Part shown: positions 51,904 through 61,016 of the stretch, piece by piece
Layout: the number at the start of each line of letters is the position of its first letter
Position numbering within the stretch: position 1 is the first letter of the stretch
Assembly (NCBI RefSeq): GCF_024721315.2
Contig: NZ_JANFAK020000005.1
Location: 45,863-109,862 of the forward strand
Direction of reading: 5' to 3'
Length of the DNA: 64,000 nt
Source: Streptomyces sp. Isolate_45
GTDB taxonomy: Bacteria; Actinomycetota; Actinomycetes; Streptomycetales; Streptomycetaceae
Program-made: the position numbers and the translations under genes
The notes under the pieces: model-generated
Told to the model about the DNA's origin: nothing
Database searches by the model: none
The model's input: the letters and a program-made list of their open reading frames with translations, nothing else

Positions 51904-52704
51904 CTACTTCTCCTCCGGCTCCCAGGCTCGGAGCAGGTCGAGCAGCCCTGCGTCTCCGTCAACGTGCAAGGAGTCGGCCTGGATCCGGTCGTACAGGTAG
52001 AGGACCAGCTCACTGGCCGTGCCGTGGACGGAGGCGCCGGCTGCGTCCACGTCCTCGCCGGTCGCGGCGGTGGGCGCGGGGATGCAGGTGGTGCGTGCGC
52101 CGTCGCCGTCGACGGTGAGGCGCCAGGAGCGGCCCTCGGCGGCGTGGAAGTCGAAGGCCGTGGGCTTGTGCGGCCAGGCACTCGGCGTTGCGCAGACGGT
52201 GAACAGGAACTCCTCCACACCGTCGAGTGCCGGCTCGACCGGCAGCGGCTGCGGGGCGCCCCCGGCGAGCTGGGCGTCGTAGGTGTGCACCGCGGTCTCC
52301 TGGACCCGGTGCCGGGCGGTGCCGCCGGCGGTCTGCGGTGACTGCGACGCGGGCCACCACGTCCAGCAACCGCCCTCCGGTCCCGCCGCGCGCAGGGCGC
52401 CCAGCAGAAGCTGCGTCGACGCGTCCAGCCACGCCAGCAGGGCCTCACGCTCCCGCGGCACTTCCAGCGCGGCGCGCGCGGCGACGGCCTCGGCCGGGGG
52501 AGCGTCGGCAGGCCCCGCGCCGACGATGGCGGCCCAGAAACGGTCTCCCCCACCCAGGTGCTTCACCAGATCGAACAGCGTCCACCCGGGGCAGGTCGGC
52601 ACCTGCACATCGAGACTGGGCGCGGCGGCGACCACGGCGCGGAAGGCGGCCGACCGTTCATCGATCAGTCGCAGCAGGACAGGGAACTCAAGATTCTTTT
52701 CCAC
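51904..52704 (-). CDS. Maleylpyruvate isomerase N-terminal (DinB-like) family protein
   Basis: A 266-residue protein of the mycothiol-dependent DinB-like group. The N-terminal helical bundle has the family stretch VPTCPGWTLFDLVKHLGGGD (Cys and His near residues 38 and 49), a middle HRVQETAVHTYDAQLA with the other metal-binding His residues, and a C-terminal MDMPI_C domain (about 165-265, AAEGRSWRLTVDGDG, ASELVLYLYDRI). Relatives transfer or isomerise using mycothiol, the actinobacterial thiol. Its substrate is unknown. ATG 52704. It stands beside an arylamine N-acetyltransferase gene in the same direction, 137 bases apart. Confidence 0.85.
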   Translation of the reverse strand: MEKNLEFPVLLRLIDERSAAFRAVVAAAPSLDVQVPTCPGWTLFDLVKHLGGGDRFWAAIVGAGPADAPPAEAVAARAALEVPREREALLAWLDASTQLLLGALRAAGPEGGCWTWWPASQSPQTAGGTARHRVQETAVHTYDAQLAGGAPQPLPVEPALDGVEEFLFTVCATPSAWPHKPTAFDFHAAEGRSWRLTVDGDGARTTCIPAPTAATGEDVDAAGASVHGTASELVLYLYDRIQADSLHVDGDAGLLDLLRAWEPEEK

Positions 52705-52841
52705 TCCGGATGTCTATCACCATGATCCAACAACCGAACAGCGATTTTCATCGCCGACAAGGCACTGCACCCGATGCGGTTCGCGAACATACATGGGTGT
52801 GAGTTGTGTACGGGGCGGGCTGCCTGCACGCAGGGCACCGC

Positions 52842-53681
52842 TCACTGCTGTCCTGCGGCCTCCCACTCCTGATGCGCGGTGCGGACACGGTGCCACAGCT
52901 CCGCCCGAGCGGCAGCGTCGACATCGGTCAGCTTCAGGTGGAACACGTCGGCCAGGACCTCATACCAGTCGTCGGCCGAGTCAATGGTCCGCAGGTCTGT
53001 GCCTGCGGCGTCGATCCGATGCAGCACACAGCCCCGCAGCATGTCCACGCCCTTGGCGTCGCGCAGCTGGGCCTGGAGGACCCGCACGAAGCCGGACTCG
53101 GGGGAGGCGGACAGGTGGACGTGCTTCGCGGCGAAGGAGGACAGCTCCACGGGCTCCGGCGTGAAGACCATCGCCGTGAACGCGCCGCGGGGATCGTGGG
53201 TGAACCGCCAGCCGCCCGGCACCACCGCCGACGGAGTCATCGCGTAGGTGAACGGCCCCTGGGTATAGCTGCCTTCACGCAGGGGCAACGGCTCGTACAT
53301 GCCGCCGGCGAGCCCGGTATCGACGAGCCACCGCTCGCCGTCCAGCAGCACAGTGAGCGCGAGATGGTCACCACCGGGGCCCTCGGGGTCCTCGACCTCA
53401 TCCTGTATCCCGGCCCGGTGCAGGGCCACGTCGTAGCCGAGCGCCGTCAGCAGTGCGGCGAAGGCCCCGTTGAGGTGGAAACAGTAGCCGCCGCGCCCGC
53501 GCAAGATCCGGGCCACGGACTCCGCGGCGCTGATGCCCGTCAGTCGGCCCAGTTGGTTGTCGAGGGTCTCGTAGGCGACCCGTTCCACCTGCGCCCGGTG
53601 CAGTTCCCACAACGTATCGGCGGTCGGGGCGGCCGGCCGCTCCACCCCTAGCACGGCCAGATACCCATCGATGTCAATCAT
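52842..53681 (-). CDS. nat: Arylamine N-acetyltransferase
   Basis: A 279-residue cytosolic enzyme that moves acetyl from acetyl-CoA to arylamines or hydrazines. The catalytic triad is visible: Cys67 in RGRGGYCFHLNG, His in GGDHLALTV and Asp in WLVDTGLAGG. Length fits the family. ATG 53681 (MIDIDGYLAVLG) has GAGGGGGG just upstream; an earlier in-frame start at 53693 adds four residues. Bacterial NATs detoxify aromatic amines and can act in amide-forming steps of secondary metabolism; nothing nearby points to the latter. Confidence 0.92.
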   Translation of the reverse strand: MIDIDGYLAVLGVERPAAPTADTLWELHRAQVERVAYETLDNQLGRLTGISAAESVARILRGRGGYCFHLNGAFAALLTALGYDVALHRAGIQDEVEDPEGPGGDHLALTVLLDGERWLVDTGLAGGMYEPLPLREGSYTQGPFTYAMTPSAVVPGGWRFTHDPRGAFTAMVFTPEPVELSSFAAKHVHLSASPESGFVRVLQAQLRDAKGVDMLRGCVLHRIDAAGTDLRTIDSADDWYEVLADVFHLKLTDVDAAARAELWHRVRTAHQEWEAAGQQ

Positions 53682-53693
53682 GACCCCCCTCAC

Positions 53694-54019
53694 CGTCCGA
53701 ACGGTTGATCAGAATAGTCGCAGGACGACGACGCTCCCCGCTGACATTTTTCCCGTGACAGAAGCGACTGACAATCTTGTGGCAGACGGCAGCGAGTAGG
53801 CCACAACATGCCTCACTTGCCTACATCTACACGCTTGCTCTCACCTGCTGCTTTGACTTGACACCCTGGATAACGATCGCGGCCGATCCGGCCGGGGCGA
53901 GACGCGTTCACGCGGCTAGCCGGTGTGGGCCGGAGCCGGGGTAGCGATGTAGCTGGCGGGCCGAGTCGGCGCCGGGGCAGTTCACGCTCACGCCGGGCGC
54001 GGCCGGCCCAGGCGGCGGG
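53694..54019. other. Intergenic region upstream of the NAT gene
   Basis: No coding sequence seen. Relatively AT-rich in its first half, as expected of a promoter region. Confidence 0.4.
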
Positions 54020-54139
54020 TCATAAGCTCATCGCGGCGGCGATGGTGTCATCGCCGAAGACCTCTCCCCAACGACCGAAGGGCTTGTTGCTGGTGACGAT
54101 CACGGAGGCGTGTTCGTATCGGCCCGAGATGAACTTCCC
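54020..54139 (-). pseudogene. istB: IS21-family istB, C-terminal fragment
   Basis: GKFISGRYEHASVIVTSNKP and FGRWGEVFGDDTIAAAM followed by a stop: the conserved sensor-1 region of IstB. Only 39 codons remain. The plus strand just after it (to 54229) reads YLPGVSDYYGIDNVRRYLSI-ANSGA and a stop, the tail of another lost gene. Nothing else is seen up to 54390. Confidence 0.75.
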
Positions 54140-54392
54140 GACACCGCGCCTTACCTCCCCGGGGTCTCCGACTACTACGGAATCGACAACGTCCGCCGCT
54201 ACCTGTCCATCGCCAACAGCGGAGCCTGAACAGCCGCGCCCGCCTCTCGGCCCCGCGACGACGCAGAGCGCTGCGGCCGGCCGGGGGCGGGCTCATGCCC
54301 GGACCGCGCCTTGTCACTGGTGCCGTCACCCGCTTGACTTCATCTCGAGCCAGTCCGCTGAGCGGCGCCAGAGTGGGGAGGAATACCGACTG

Positions 54393-55358
54393 ATGATGAT
54401 CGACAGCGCGATCATGGCGCCCGCGGAGCGGGCCGAGGCGATCCGTGAGGCCATCTGGAACAGCGTGGTACGGGTGGAGATCACTCACCAGCCGGACCCC
54501 CGGCTGATCCGCACAGTGGGTGCGATCAGCGCTGTCGGACCGCTGAAGGTCTGCTCGGTGCGTGCCAACGCCACGACCATCCGTCGCACTCCCTCCCTCG
54601 CCCGCGACGACCTGGAGCCGAGCGTGTTCGTCGGGCTGCAGGTCACCGGTAGCAGCATGGTCGTCCAAGACGGCCGGGAGGCCGTCCTGGAGCCCGGAGA
54701 CCTGGCGCTCTACGACACCACGCGCCCCTACACCCTGCTCAACAGGGACGGTATCCACCAGCACTTCTTCCGCATTCCACATGCTGAACTCGCTCTTCCT
54801 CCAGCCATGTTGGCCCGTGCTACCGCAGTCCGTCTCAGTCGTCGGGACCCGCTGGCCGACCTCACCGCCACCTGTCTGCGGCGCATCGCCCGTCACCAGG
54901 CCCGCCCCGCGTCCTCCTCCGAGTACAGCCTGGACGGGGCGGGTCGGCCTGGCATCGAGCTGTTGCGCGCCCTCGTCACGACCCGGCTCGGCGAGCAACG
55001 CAGTGCCTCCGAACCTCTGCACGACACCCTGCACCTGCGCGTTCTGGACTACGTCCGCGCCCACTTGGGCGACCACGACCTGACGGCGGCGCGCATCGCC
55101 GCCCATCACCACATCTCGCCTCGCTGTCTGTACAACACCCTCTCGCGCAATGGCGTCCGCCTGGGCGACTGGATCCGGACGCAGCGCCTGGAACGCTGCC
55201 GCGACGAACTCGCGGCGCCCACCGCGCGCCACCGACCGATCTCGGCCATCGCCTGGCGCTGGGGCTTCCCGAACGCCGCCCACTTCAGCCGTACTTTCAA
55301 GCAGGCCTACGGCCTCACGCCGAGCGATTGGCGGGCCCTGCACGTCGCAGCTCGGTGA
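54393..55358 (+). CDS. AraC-family regulator with cupin-like AraC_binding_2 domain
   Basis: A 321-residue regulator. The N-terminal sensor domain (about 35-190) contains GLQVTGSSMVVQDGREAVLE and GDLALYDTTRPYTLL, the pattern of AraC_binding_2 domains. The C-terminal pair of helix-turn-helix motifs (215-318) reads AARIAAHHHISPRCLYNTLS and ISAIAWRWGFPNAAHFSRTF-KQAYGLTPSDWR. GGGGAGGA precedes the ATG. It converges on a second AraC gene of the same type, with only 15 bases between stops. Confidence 0.9.
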   Translation: MMIDSAIMAPAERAEAIREAIWNSVVRVEITHQPDPRLIRTVGAISAVGPLKVCSVRANATTIRRTPSLARDDLEPSVFVGLQVTGSSMVVQDGREAVLEPGDLALYDTTRPYTLLNRDGIHQHFFRIPHAELALPPAMLARATAVRLSRRDPLADLTATCLRRIARHQARPASSSEYSLDGAGRPGIELLRALVTTRLGEQRSASEPLHDTLHLRVLDYVRAHLGDHDLTAARIAAHHHISPRCLYNTLSRNGVRLGDWIRTQRLERCRDELAAPTARHRPISAIAWRWGFPNAAHFSRTFKQAYGLTPSDWRALHVAAR

Positions 55359-55373
55359 CCCGGCCCCATACCC

Positions 55374-56363
55374 TCAGGTGCCCTCGCGGCCGATCAGGAC
55401 GGTGGGACGGAGCCGGTGTCGCCGCCACTCGCTCGGGGTGACCCCGTACGCCGCACGGAAGCGCCGGGTGAAATGACTGGGGCTCGTAAAGCCGCAACGG
55501 CTCGCCACGGCGGATACGGGCAGTGCGGCGTGGCGGGGCGAAGCCAGGAGGCGACACGCCGCCTCCAGCCGCTCGCCGATGAGCCACTGCTCGAGGCGGA
55601 TGCCGGCGCGACCGAGCACCACGTACAACTGCCTCTTGGATATCGCGTGTTCCACGGCGATGCGCTCCGGGCCGAGGTCGGGATCGGTGAGGTGGCGGCG
55701 CGCGTAGGCCATGATCCGGGCCACCAGGGAACTGTCCATGACAGCTCTGACCTGCTGGTCACGCTCGTCGTGCGCCGCCGAGGTCAGGAGGGCTCGAAGG
55801 AGCTCGGTGGTGGCGTTCGCGAGGGCGGCGGCGCCCGGGTCCCCTTCCAGCCGGCCCGGATCCCGCCAGAACGCTCGCAGATGCCCCAGGAGCAGGTCGT
55901 GCAGGGGGCTGGCCCGCAGCCGTGCGGAGGCCCGTACCACGGTGTCGACGGTTACCCCGAGGTGGTCCATGTCCACGGTGATGGCCTGTGAGGCCCCGTA
56001 TCCGGACCAGCCGTAGGTGCGCGGCGCGAGCTCGTGGAAGACACAGATGTCCTCCGGTCCCAGGGTGAACCGCCCGCCCGCCTGCTCGGCTCGGTGGACA
56101 CCCCTGGTCTGGAGCGAGACCGATACCACCGGACGGTCCCGGTGCCCGCGCACGTGCCTGGCCGTCCGCCGGACCTCGAACCCCGAGCACCGAATGTCGA
56201 AGAGGTCCAGCCCGCCCACCCGCCATCCCTCGATCCGGGCACGCATCCCCGTCTCGGGCTCCTCGTGAACGATGTGGTTCGGCACGGAGGTGTCCGTCAT
56301 CGCGTGGTGGAACGCGTCCACCCTCTCGCGCGGCGCGAAGTCCTCCAGGTCCAGCAGCAGCAC
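55374..56363 (-). CDS. AraC-family regulator divergent from the hydrolase operon
   Basis: A 329-residue AraC-type activator. The sensor domain (30-190) includes VVSVSLQTRGVHRAEQAGGR and EDICVFHELAPRTYGWSGYG; the HTH pair (220-318) reads RIAVEHAISKRQLYVVLGRA and SAVASRCGFTSPSHFTRRFR-AAYGVTPSEWR. Same architecture as the convergent neighbour. The start is GTG 56363 with GGAGGGG upstream. It points away from the alpha/beta hydrolase operon across a 244-base gap and is its most likely activator. Confidence 0.9.
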   Translation of the reverse strand: MLLLDLEDFAPRERVDAFHHAMTDTSVPNHIVHEEPETGMRARIEGWRVGGLDLFDIRCSGFEVRRTARHVRGHRDRPVVSVSLQTRGVHRAEQAGGRFTLGPEDICVFHELAPRTYGWSGYGASQAITVDMDHLGVTVDTVVRASARLRASPLHDLLLGHLRAFWRDPGRLEGDPGAAALANATTELLRALLTSAAHDERDQQVRAVMDSSLVARIMAYARRHLTDPDLGPERIAVEHAISKRQLYVVLGRAGIRLEQWLIGERLEAACRLLASPRHAALPVSAVASRCGFTSPSHFTRRFRAAYGVTPSEWRRHRLRPTVLIGREGT

Positions 56364-56607
56364 GAACTACCCCTCCATCACAGTCTCGGAATCCGGCGGT
56401 GTCCATCCTCCTGGGGGCGCCCCCCGCCGGCTTGCCCGTACGTGCTCGTCCCTGTTCTCTGGCGCCCCTGTCGGAGCCCTGCACCGAAGGGCAACTCTCC
56501 TGCGTGGACAGGCGACTGCGCGCTCTCCCACCCGTCTAGCTTCGGACTGCGCCGCAGCTCGATACGGCGTGGGGCGTACCCCCTTGCTCCGATGAGAGGT
56601 CCGATCC

Positions 56608-57576
56608 ATGACCGACCACACCCCTGTCACGCCGGTGCTGGAGCCGGCCGCCGCCGACTTCGCGAAGGCGACCGGAAAACCACCGTTCCTATTCCAGATC
56701 CCCCCGGCCGAGGGCCGCAAAGCCGTCAACGATGTGCAGTCGGGCGGGATCGCCAAGCCCGACGTGGACGAGGAGTGGGTGTCCGTCCCGGGTGGCCCCA
56801 CCGGCGAGGTCAAGGCCCGGATCGTCCGACCGGCCGGGGTGAGCCACGACCTGCCGGTCGTGCTCTACATCCACGGCGCTGGATGGGTGTTCGGCAACGC
56901 ACACACCCACGACCGCCTCGTCCGGGAACTGGCCGTCGGCGCCCGGGCCGCCGTCGTCTTCCCCGAGTACGAGCTGTCGCCCGAGCACCGCTACCCCGTC
57001 GCCATCGAGCAGAACTGGACGGTGGCCCGCTGGGTCGTCACGGACGGCGCAGGCCACGGTCTGGACGGCGCCCGCATCGCGGTGGCCGGTGACTCGGTCG
57101 GCGGGAACATGGCCGCGGCGCTGACGCTGATGGCCAAGGAACGCGGCGGGCTCGCCCTGCGCCGACAGGTCCTCTTCTACCCCGTCACCGACGCCGCCTT
57201 CGACACCGGCTCCTACCACCAGTTCTCGGAGGGGTACTTCCTGCGCCGCGACGGGATGCGGTGGTTCTGGGACCAGTACACGACGGACGAGGCCCAGAGG
57301 GCGGAGATCACCGCCTCCCCGCTGCGCGCCACCACCGAGCAGCTGACCGGTCTGCCGCCGGCCCTGGTGATCACCGCGGAGGCGGACGTCCTGCGGGACG
57401 AGGGCGAGGCGTACGCGAACAAGCTGCGGGCCGCGGGCGTGCCCGTCACCGCCGTGCGCTACCAAGGCATCATCCACGACTTCGTCATGCTCGACGCGCT
57501 GCGCGGGACGAACGCTGCGGCGTCCGCGATCGAACTCGCCGTCCGCGTCCTGGCGCGGGCGCTGGCCGATGACTGA
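56608..57576 (+). CDS. Alpha/beta hydrolase, hormone-sensitive-lipase family
   Basis: A 322-residue esterase-type enzyme, first in a seven-gene run. The oxyanion motif HGAGW (residues 89-93) and nucleophile Ser163 in GDSVGGN are typical of the HSL family; the acid Asp is in TAEADVLRDEG and the His in GIIHDF. It would hydrolyse short- or medium-chain esters in the cytosol. No signal peptide. It overlaps the next gene by 8 bases, so the two are translationally coupled. Regulation by the divergent AraC protein is likely. Confidence 0.9.
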   Translation: MTDHTPVTPVLEPAAADFAKATGKPPFLFQIPPAEGRKAVNDVQSGGIAKPDVDEEWVSVPGGPTGEVKARIVRPAGVSHDLPVVLYIHGAGWVFGNAHTHDRLVRELAVGARAAVVFPEYELSPEHRYPVAIEQNWTVARWVVTDGAGHGLDGARIAVAGDSVGGNMAAALTLMAKERGGLALRRQVLFYPVTDAAFDTGSYHQFSEGYFLRRDGMRWFWDQYTTDEAQRAEITASPLRATTEQLTGLPPALVITAEADVLRDEGEAYANKLRAAGVPVTAVRYQGIIHDFVMLDALRGTNAAASAIELAVRVLARALADD

Positions 57577-58297
57577 ACCCGAACCGGCGCCGGAGGTGCC
57601 CCCCGGGCGCGGCCCGACGGGCGGGGGCCGATACATGGAGCCCGACCTGCGCGGGATGACGCGCATCAACCTGCGGCCCATCGCCTCGCCCATGCCGCTC
57701 GGCTTCTATTCCGTGGCCATCGCCTCGGTGATCGTCGGCTGCTTCCAGATCGGGCTCTTCGAGGAAACCTCGCACCGCGCCGTCGGCCTCGCCATCCTGC
57801 CGGCCTTCGTCCTGCAACTGCTGGTGAGCTACCTTGCGTTCGGCGCCCGCGATGTGCTGGCGGCGACGCTCATGGCCTGCTTCTCCGGCCTGTGGCTGGT
57901 GAGCTCCCTGACCCTGTTCGTGGACGCGCCGGGCGGCACCCGGGTGCTGGGCGTCCTCAACGCCGTCTTCGCCCTCTTCGCCGTGCTGATGGCATCCGTC
58001 GCGACCCCCAAACGGGCCCTGTGGCTGGTGCTGTGCACGGCGGTCCCCCGATTCGCCGTGGCAGCGCTCGCCAACCTCACCGGCGTGGACTGGCTGGGCA
58101 CCGTCTCCGGGACCCTCGGGCTCGTGCTGGCGGCCGTCGCCCTGTACACGGCCTTCGCCCTGATGCTGGAGGACATGCGCGGCGAACCCGTCCTGCCCAT
58201 CGGCCGCAGTGGCCCCGCGCACCACGCCGTCGAGGGTGACCTGACGGTCCAGTTGCGCAACCTGGAGCGGCAGGCCGGCGTACGCCGCACCCTCTGA
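57569..58297 (+). CDS. GPR1/FUN34/YaaH (acetate uptake) family transporter
   Basis: A 242-residue membrane protein with six predicted helices (about 45-190). The segment RINLRPIASPMPLGFYSVAI fits the NPxPLGL signature region of the AceTr family, here with SPMPLGF. Characterised relatives move acetate or succinate. Being coupled to an esterase, it may move the short acid released by the hydrolases, or its uptake may feed them. The hydrophilic C-terminal 45 residues are not conserved. Confidence 0.8.
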   Translation: MTEPEPAPEVPPGRGPTGGGRYMEPDLRGMTRINLRPIASPMPLGFYSVAIASVIVGCFQIGLFEETSHRAVGLAILPAFVLQLLVSYLAFGARDVLAATLMACFSGLWLVSSLTLFVDAPGGTRVLGVLNAVFALFAVLMASVATPKRALWLVLCTAVPRFAVAALANLTGVDWLGTVSGTLGLVLAAVALYTAFALMLEDMRGEPVLPIGRSGPAHHAVEGDLTVQLRNLERQAGVRRTL

Positions 58298-58342
58298 CCC
58301 TGGCCCTGCCCCACTTCCACCTCCCCTTCGAAAGCGAGCACC

Positions 58343-60253
58343 GTGAGCAGCAGCATGCCCGTCGGTGGCATCACCGCCGTGCCCGGACCGGCCGGGCGTC
58401 CGGGTGACGGCCGAGCCGCCGACCTCGTTCTGCGCAATGCGCGCATCCACACGCAGGATTCCTCCCGACCCACCGCGACGGCACTCGCCGTACACGACGG
58501 CCGGATCACGGCCCTGGGCGACGACGGTGACGTCGCCGGCCTGGTGGGACCGGCCACCCGGGTGGTGGACGCCCTCGGCCGACGGGTGGTCCCGGGGCTC
58601 AACGACTCCCACCTGCACGTCATCCGGGGCGGCCTGAACTACGTCCTGGAGCTGCGCTGGGACGGCGTACGCAGCCTGCGCCAAGCCCTGGCCATGCTGC
58701 GCGAGCAGGCCGGCCGCACCCCCAAGGGCCAGTGGATCCGGGTGGTCGGCGGCTGGACCGCCGAACAGTTCGCCGAACGCCGGATGCCGACCGCGGCCGA
58801 ACTCACCGCCGCCGCGCCCGACACCCCGGTGTTCGTCCTGCACCTGTACCAGTCCGCGATCCTCAACCGGGCCGCCGTACAGGCCGCCGGATTCACCCGC
58901 GACACCCCCGATCCGAGGGGCGGACAGATCGTCCGGGACCGGAACGGCGACCCCAACGGCCTGCTGCTGGCCGCCCCCAGCGCACTGATCCTCTACTCCA
59001 CCCTCGCGCGGGCCCCCACGCTGAACGAAGCCGACAAGATGGTCTCCACCCGGCACTTCCTGCGCGAGCTGAACCGGTTCGGCCTGACCTCGGCCGTGGA
59101 CGCGGCCGGCGGATTCCAGAGCTTCCCCGAGAACTACGCCACCGTCACCGAACTGGCCCGCGCCGGCGAGCTCAGCGTCCGCATCGGCTACCACCTGTTC
59201 CCCCAGAGCGCGGGCCAGGAACTGGCGGATCTCGAACGCTGGACCACGACCGTCCGGCCGGGGGACGGCGACGCCTGGCTACGGCTGAACGGTGCCGGCG
59301 AGAACCTCACCTGGGCGGCCGCCGACTTCGAGAACTTCTCCGAGCCTCGCCCGGAACTCGGCTCCTACGAGGCCGAATTCGAGAAGGCGGTCCGGCTGTT
59401 GATGGAGAACGGCTGGGGTTTTCGGCTCCACGCGACGTACGACGAAACCATCGGCCGAGACCTCGGCGTCTTCGAGAAACTGGCTGCTGATGGACTCTTC
59501 CCGGCGGGCAACAACTGGCTGTTCGACCACGCCGAGACAGTATCCGCCCGGAACCTGGAGCGGATCGCGGCGCTGGGCGGCGGGATCAGCGTGCAGAACC
59601 GGATGTCCTTCCAGGGCACCGCCTTCGCCCAACGCTACGGGGCCGAAGCCGCCGCGCTCGCCCCGCCCGTCACCGCCATGCTGCGCCAGGGTCTGCCCGT
59701 CGCAGCGGGCACCGACGCAACACGCGTCTCCTCGTACAACCCGTGGGTGGCCCTCCACTGGCTGGTCACCGGGCGCACCATCGGCGGGGCGGCCCTCCGC
59801 CCGGCCGACCAACTGATCTCCCGTGAGCATGCCCTGGAGCTGTACACCCTCGGCGGGGCACGGCTCACCGGGGAGGACGAGGACAAGGGCATCCTCGGCG
59901 AAGGGCGGTTCGCGGATTTCGCCGTCCTGTCGCACGACTACTTCGCCGTGGCGGCCGATGACATCCCGCACATCGAGTCCCTGCTGACCGTGGCCGGCGG
60001 CCGGATCGTGTACGCCGCCGGCGAGTACGAGGGCCTCGACGAGGCCGTCCCACCGGTCAGCCCGACGTGGAGTCCCGTCGCGCACTTCGGCGGCTACCAG
60101 GCCACGCCGCCGCCCTCGGTGACCGGCGCCCGCCAGGCCGATCTGCTGGCCGAGGCGGTCGCCTCCTCCGAGCAGCACCTCCGGTGGAGGGTGGCGCGCG
60201 GCTTCGCCCCACAGGAGACGCCCGCCGTCTTCGAACCATGCTTCGGCCTCTGA
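58343..60253 (+). CDS. YtcJ-type amidohydrolase
   Basis: A 636-residue metal-dependent hydrolase of the Amidohydro_3 group. The metal-binding NDSHLHV (Asp88, His90, His92) follows the VPGLNDSH signature; later metal and catalytic residues lie in GWGFRLHATYDE (His), LFDHAETV (His) and AAGTDATRVSSYNPW (Asp). Members cleave amide or formyl bonds or related ring compounds. It is longer than the usual 530-560 residues because of a C-terminal extension after VGGRIV-type beta strand (from about 555). Start GTG 58343; ATG 58355 is an alternative. Confidence 0.88.
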   Translation: MSSSMPVGGITAVPGPAGRPGDGRAADLVLRNARIHTQDSSRPTATALAVHDGRITALGDDGDVAGLVGPATRVVDALGRRVVPGLNDSHLHVIRGGLNYVLELRWDGVRSLRQALAMLREQAGRTPKGQWIRVVGGWTAEQFAERRMPTAAELTAAAPDTPVFVLHLYQSAILNRAAVQAAGFTRDTPDPRGGQIVRDRNGDPNGLLLAAPSALILYSTLARAPTLNEADKMVSTRHFLRELNRFGLTSAVDAAGGFQSFPENYATVTELARAGELSVRIGYHLFPQSAGQELADLERWTTTVRPGDGDAWLRLNGAGENLTWAAADFENFSEPRPELGSYEAEFEKAVRLLMENGWGFRLHATYDETIGRDLGVFEKLAADGLFPAGNNWLFDHAETVSARNLERIAALGGGISVQNRMSFQGTAFAQRYGAEAAALAPPVTAMLRQGLPVAAGTDATRVSSYNPWVALHWLVTGRTIGGAALRPADQLISREHALELYTLGGARLTGEDEDKGILGEGRFADFAVLSHDYFAVAADDIPHIESLLTVAGGRIVYAAGEYEGLDEAVPPVSPTWSPVAHFGGYQATPPPSVTGARQADLLAEAVASSEQHLRWRVARGFAPQETPAVFEPCFGL

Positions 60254-60326
60254 CCCGCCGGAAGGCCCGGCCCCGTTGCTTCCCCTTCCCACTCACACAA
60301 CCGCTGATCTACGAGAGGAACTCCTC

Positions 60327-61001
60327 ATGTCCGACTTCAACTTCGACCTCGACGCCGTCACCGCCGCGCCCAGCCGGGATCTACTCACCCCTGACAACGC
60401 GATGATGCTGTTCGTCGACCACCAGCCGCAGATGTTCTTCGGCGCCGCCAGCACCGACCGCGTCGCCGTCATCAACGCCACCGTTGGCCTGGCCAAGGCC
60501 GCCCGGGCCTTCGATGTCCCCGTCGTCCTGTCCACCGTGGCCGCCGAGTCCTTCTCCGGACCGATCCTGCCGCAGCTGCGCGAGGTCTTCCCCAAGCACG
60601 ACATCGTCGACCGGACCTCCATGAACGCGTGGGAGGACGAGGCCCTGGTCGAGGCGGTCAAGGCCACCGGCCGCCACAAGATGGTGCTCTGCGGTCTGTG
60701 GACCGAGGTCTGCCTCGTCCTGCCCGCCCTCTCCGCCCTCAACCAGGGGTACGAGGTGTACGTCGTCGCCGACGCCTCCGCCGGCGTCACTCCGGCCGCC
60801 CACGAGCACGCCATGCAGCGGATGACCGCCGCCGGCGCCGTGCCCGTCACTTGGCTGCAGGTGCTCCTGGAGCTCCAGCGCGACTGGGCGCGCACCGAGA
60901 CGTACGTCGCCACCACCGATGTGGTCAAGGAGCACGGCGGCGCGTACGGCCTGGGTGTCGTCTACGCCCACTCCATGATCGACCCGCACGCCGCCGGCTG
61001 A
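60327..61001 (+). CDS. Isochorismatase-fold cysteine hydrolase, YcaC-like
   Basis: A 224-residue hydrolase. The catalytic triad of the family is partly visible: Asp31 in FVDHQPQM and the nucleophile Cys129 in LCGLWTEVCL; the region DRTSMNAWED replaces the lysine-containing strand as in YcaC-type proteins. This fold cuts C-N or C-O bonds of small amides, ureido or isochorismate compounds; YcaC itself has no firmly known substrate. A GAGGAACTCCTC stretch precedes the ATG. Same operon. Confidence 0.85.
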   Translation: MSDFNFDLDAVTAAPSRDLLTPDNAMMLFVDHQPQMFFGAASTDRVAVINATVGLAKAARAFDVPVVLSTVAAESFSGPILPQLREVFPKHDIVDRTSMNAWEDEALVEAVKATGRHKMVLCGLWTEVCLVLPALSALNQGYEVYVVADASAGVTPAAHEHAMQRMTAAGAVPVTWLQVLLELQRDWARTETYVATTDVVKEHGGAYGLGVVYAHSMIDPHAAG

Positions 61002-61016
61002 CCGGACCTCTTGACC

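Noticed and set aside
57485..59194. 569-codon minus-strand frame opposite the transporter and amidohydrolase genes
   Set aside because: Composition is that of an antisense shadow; the plus strand holds the well-conserved genes.
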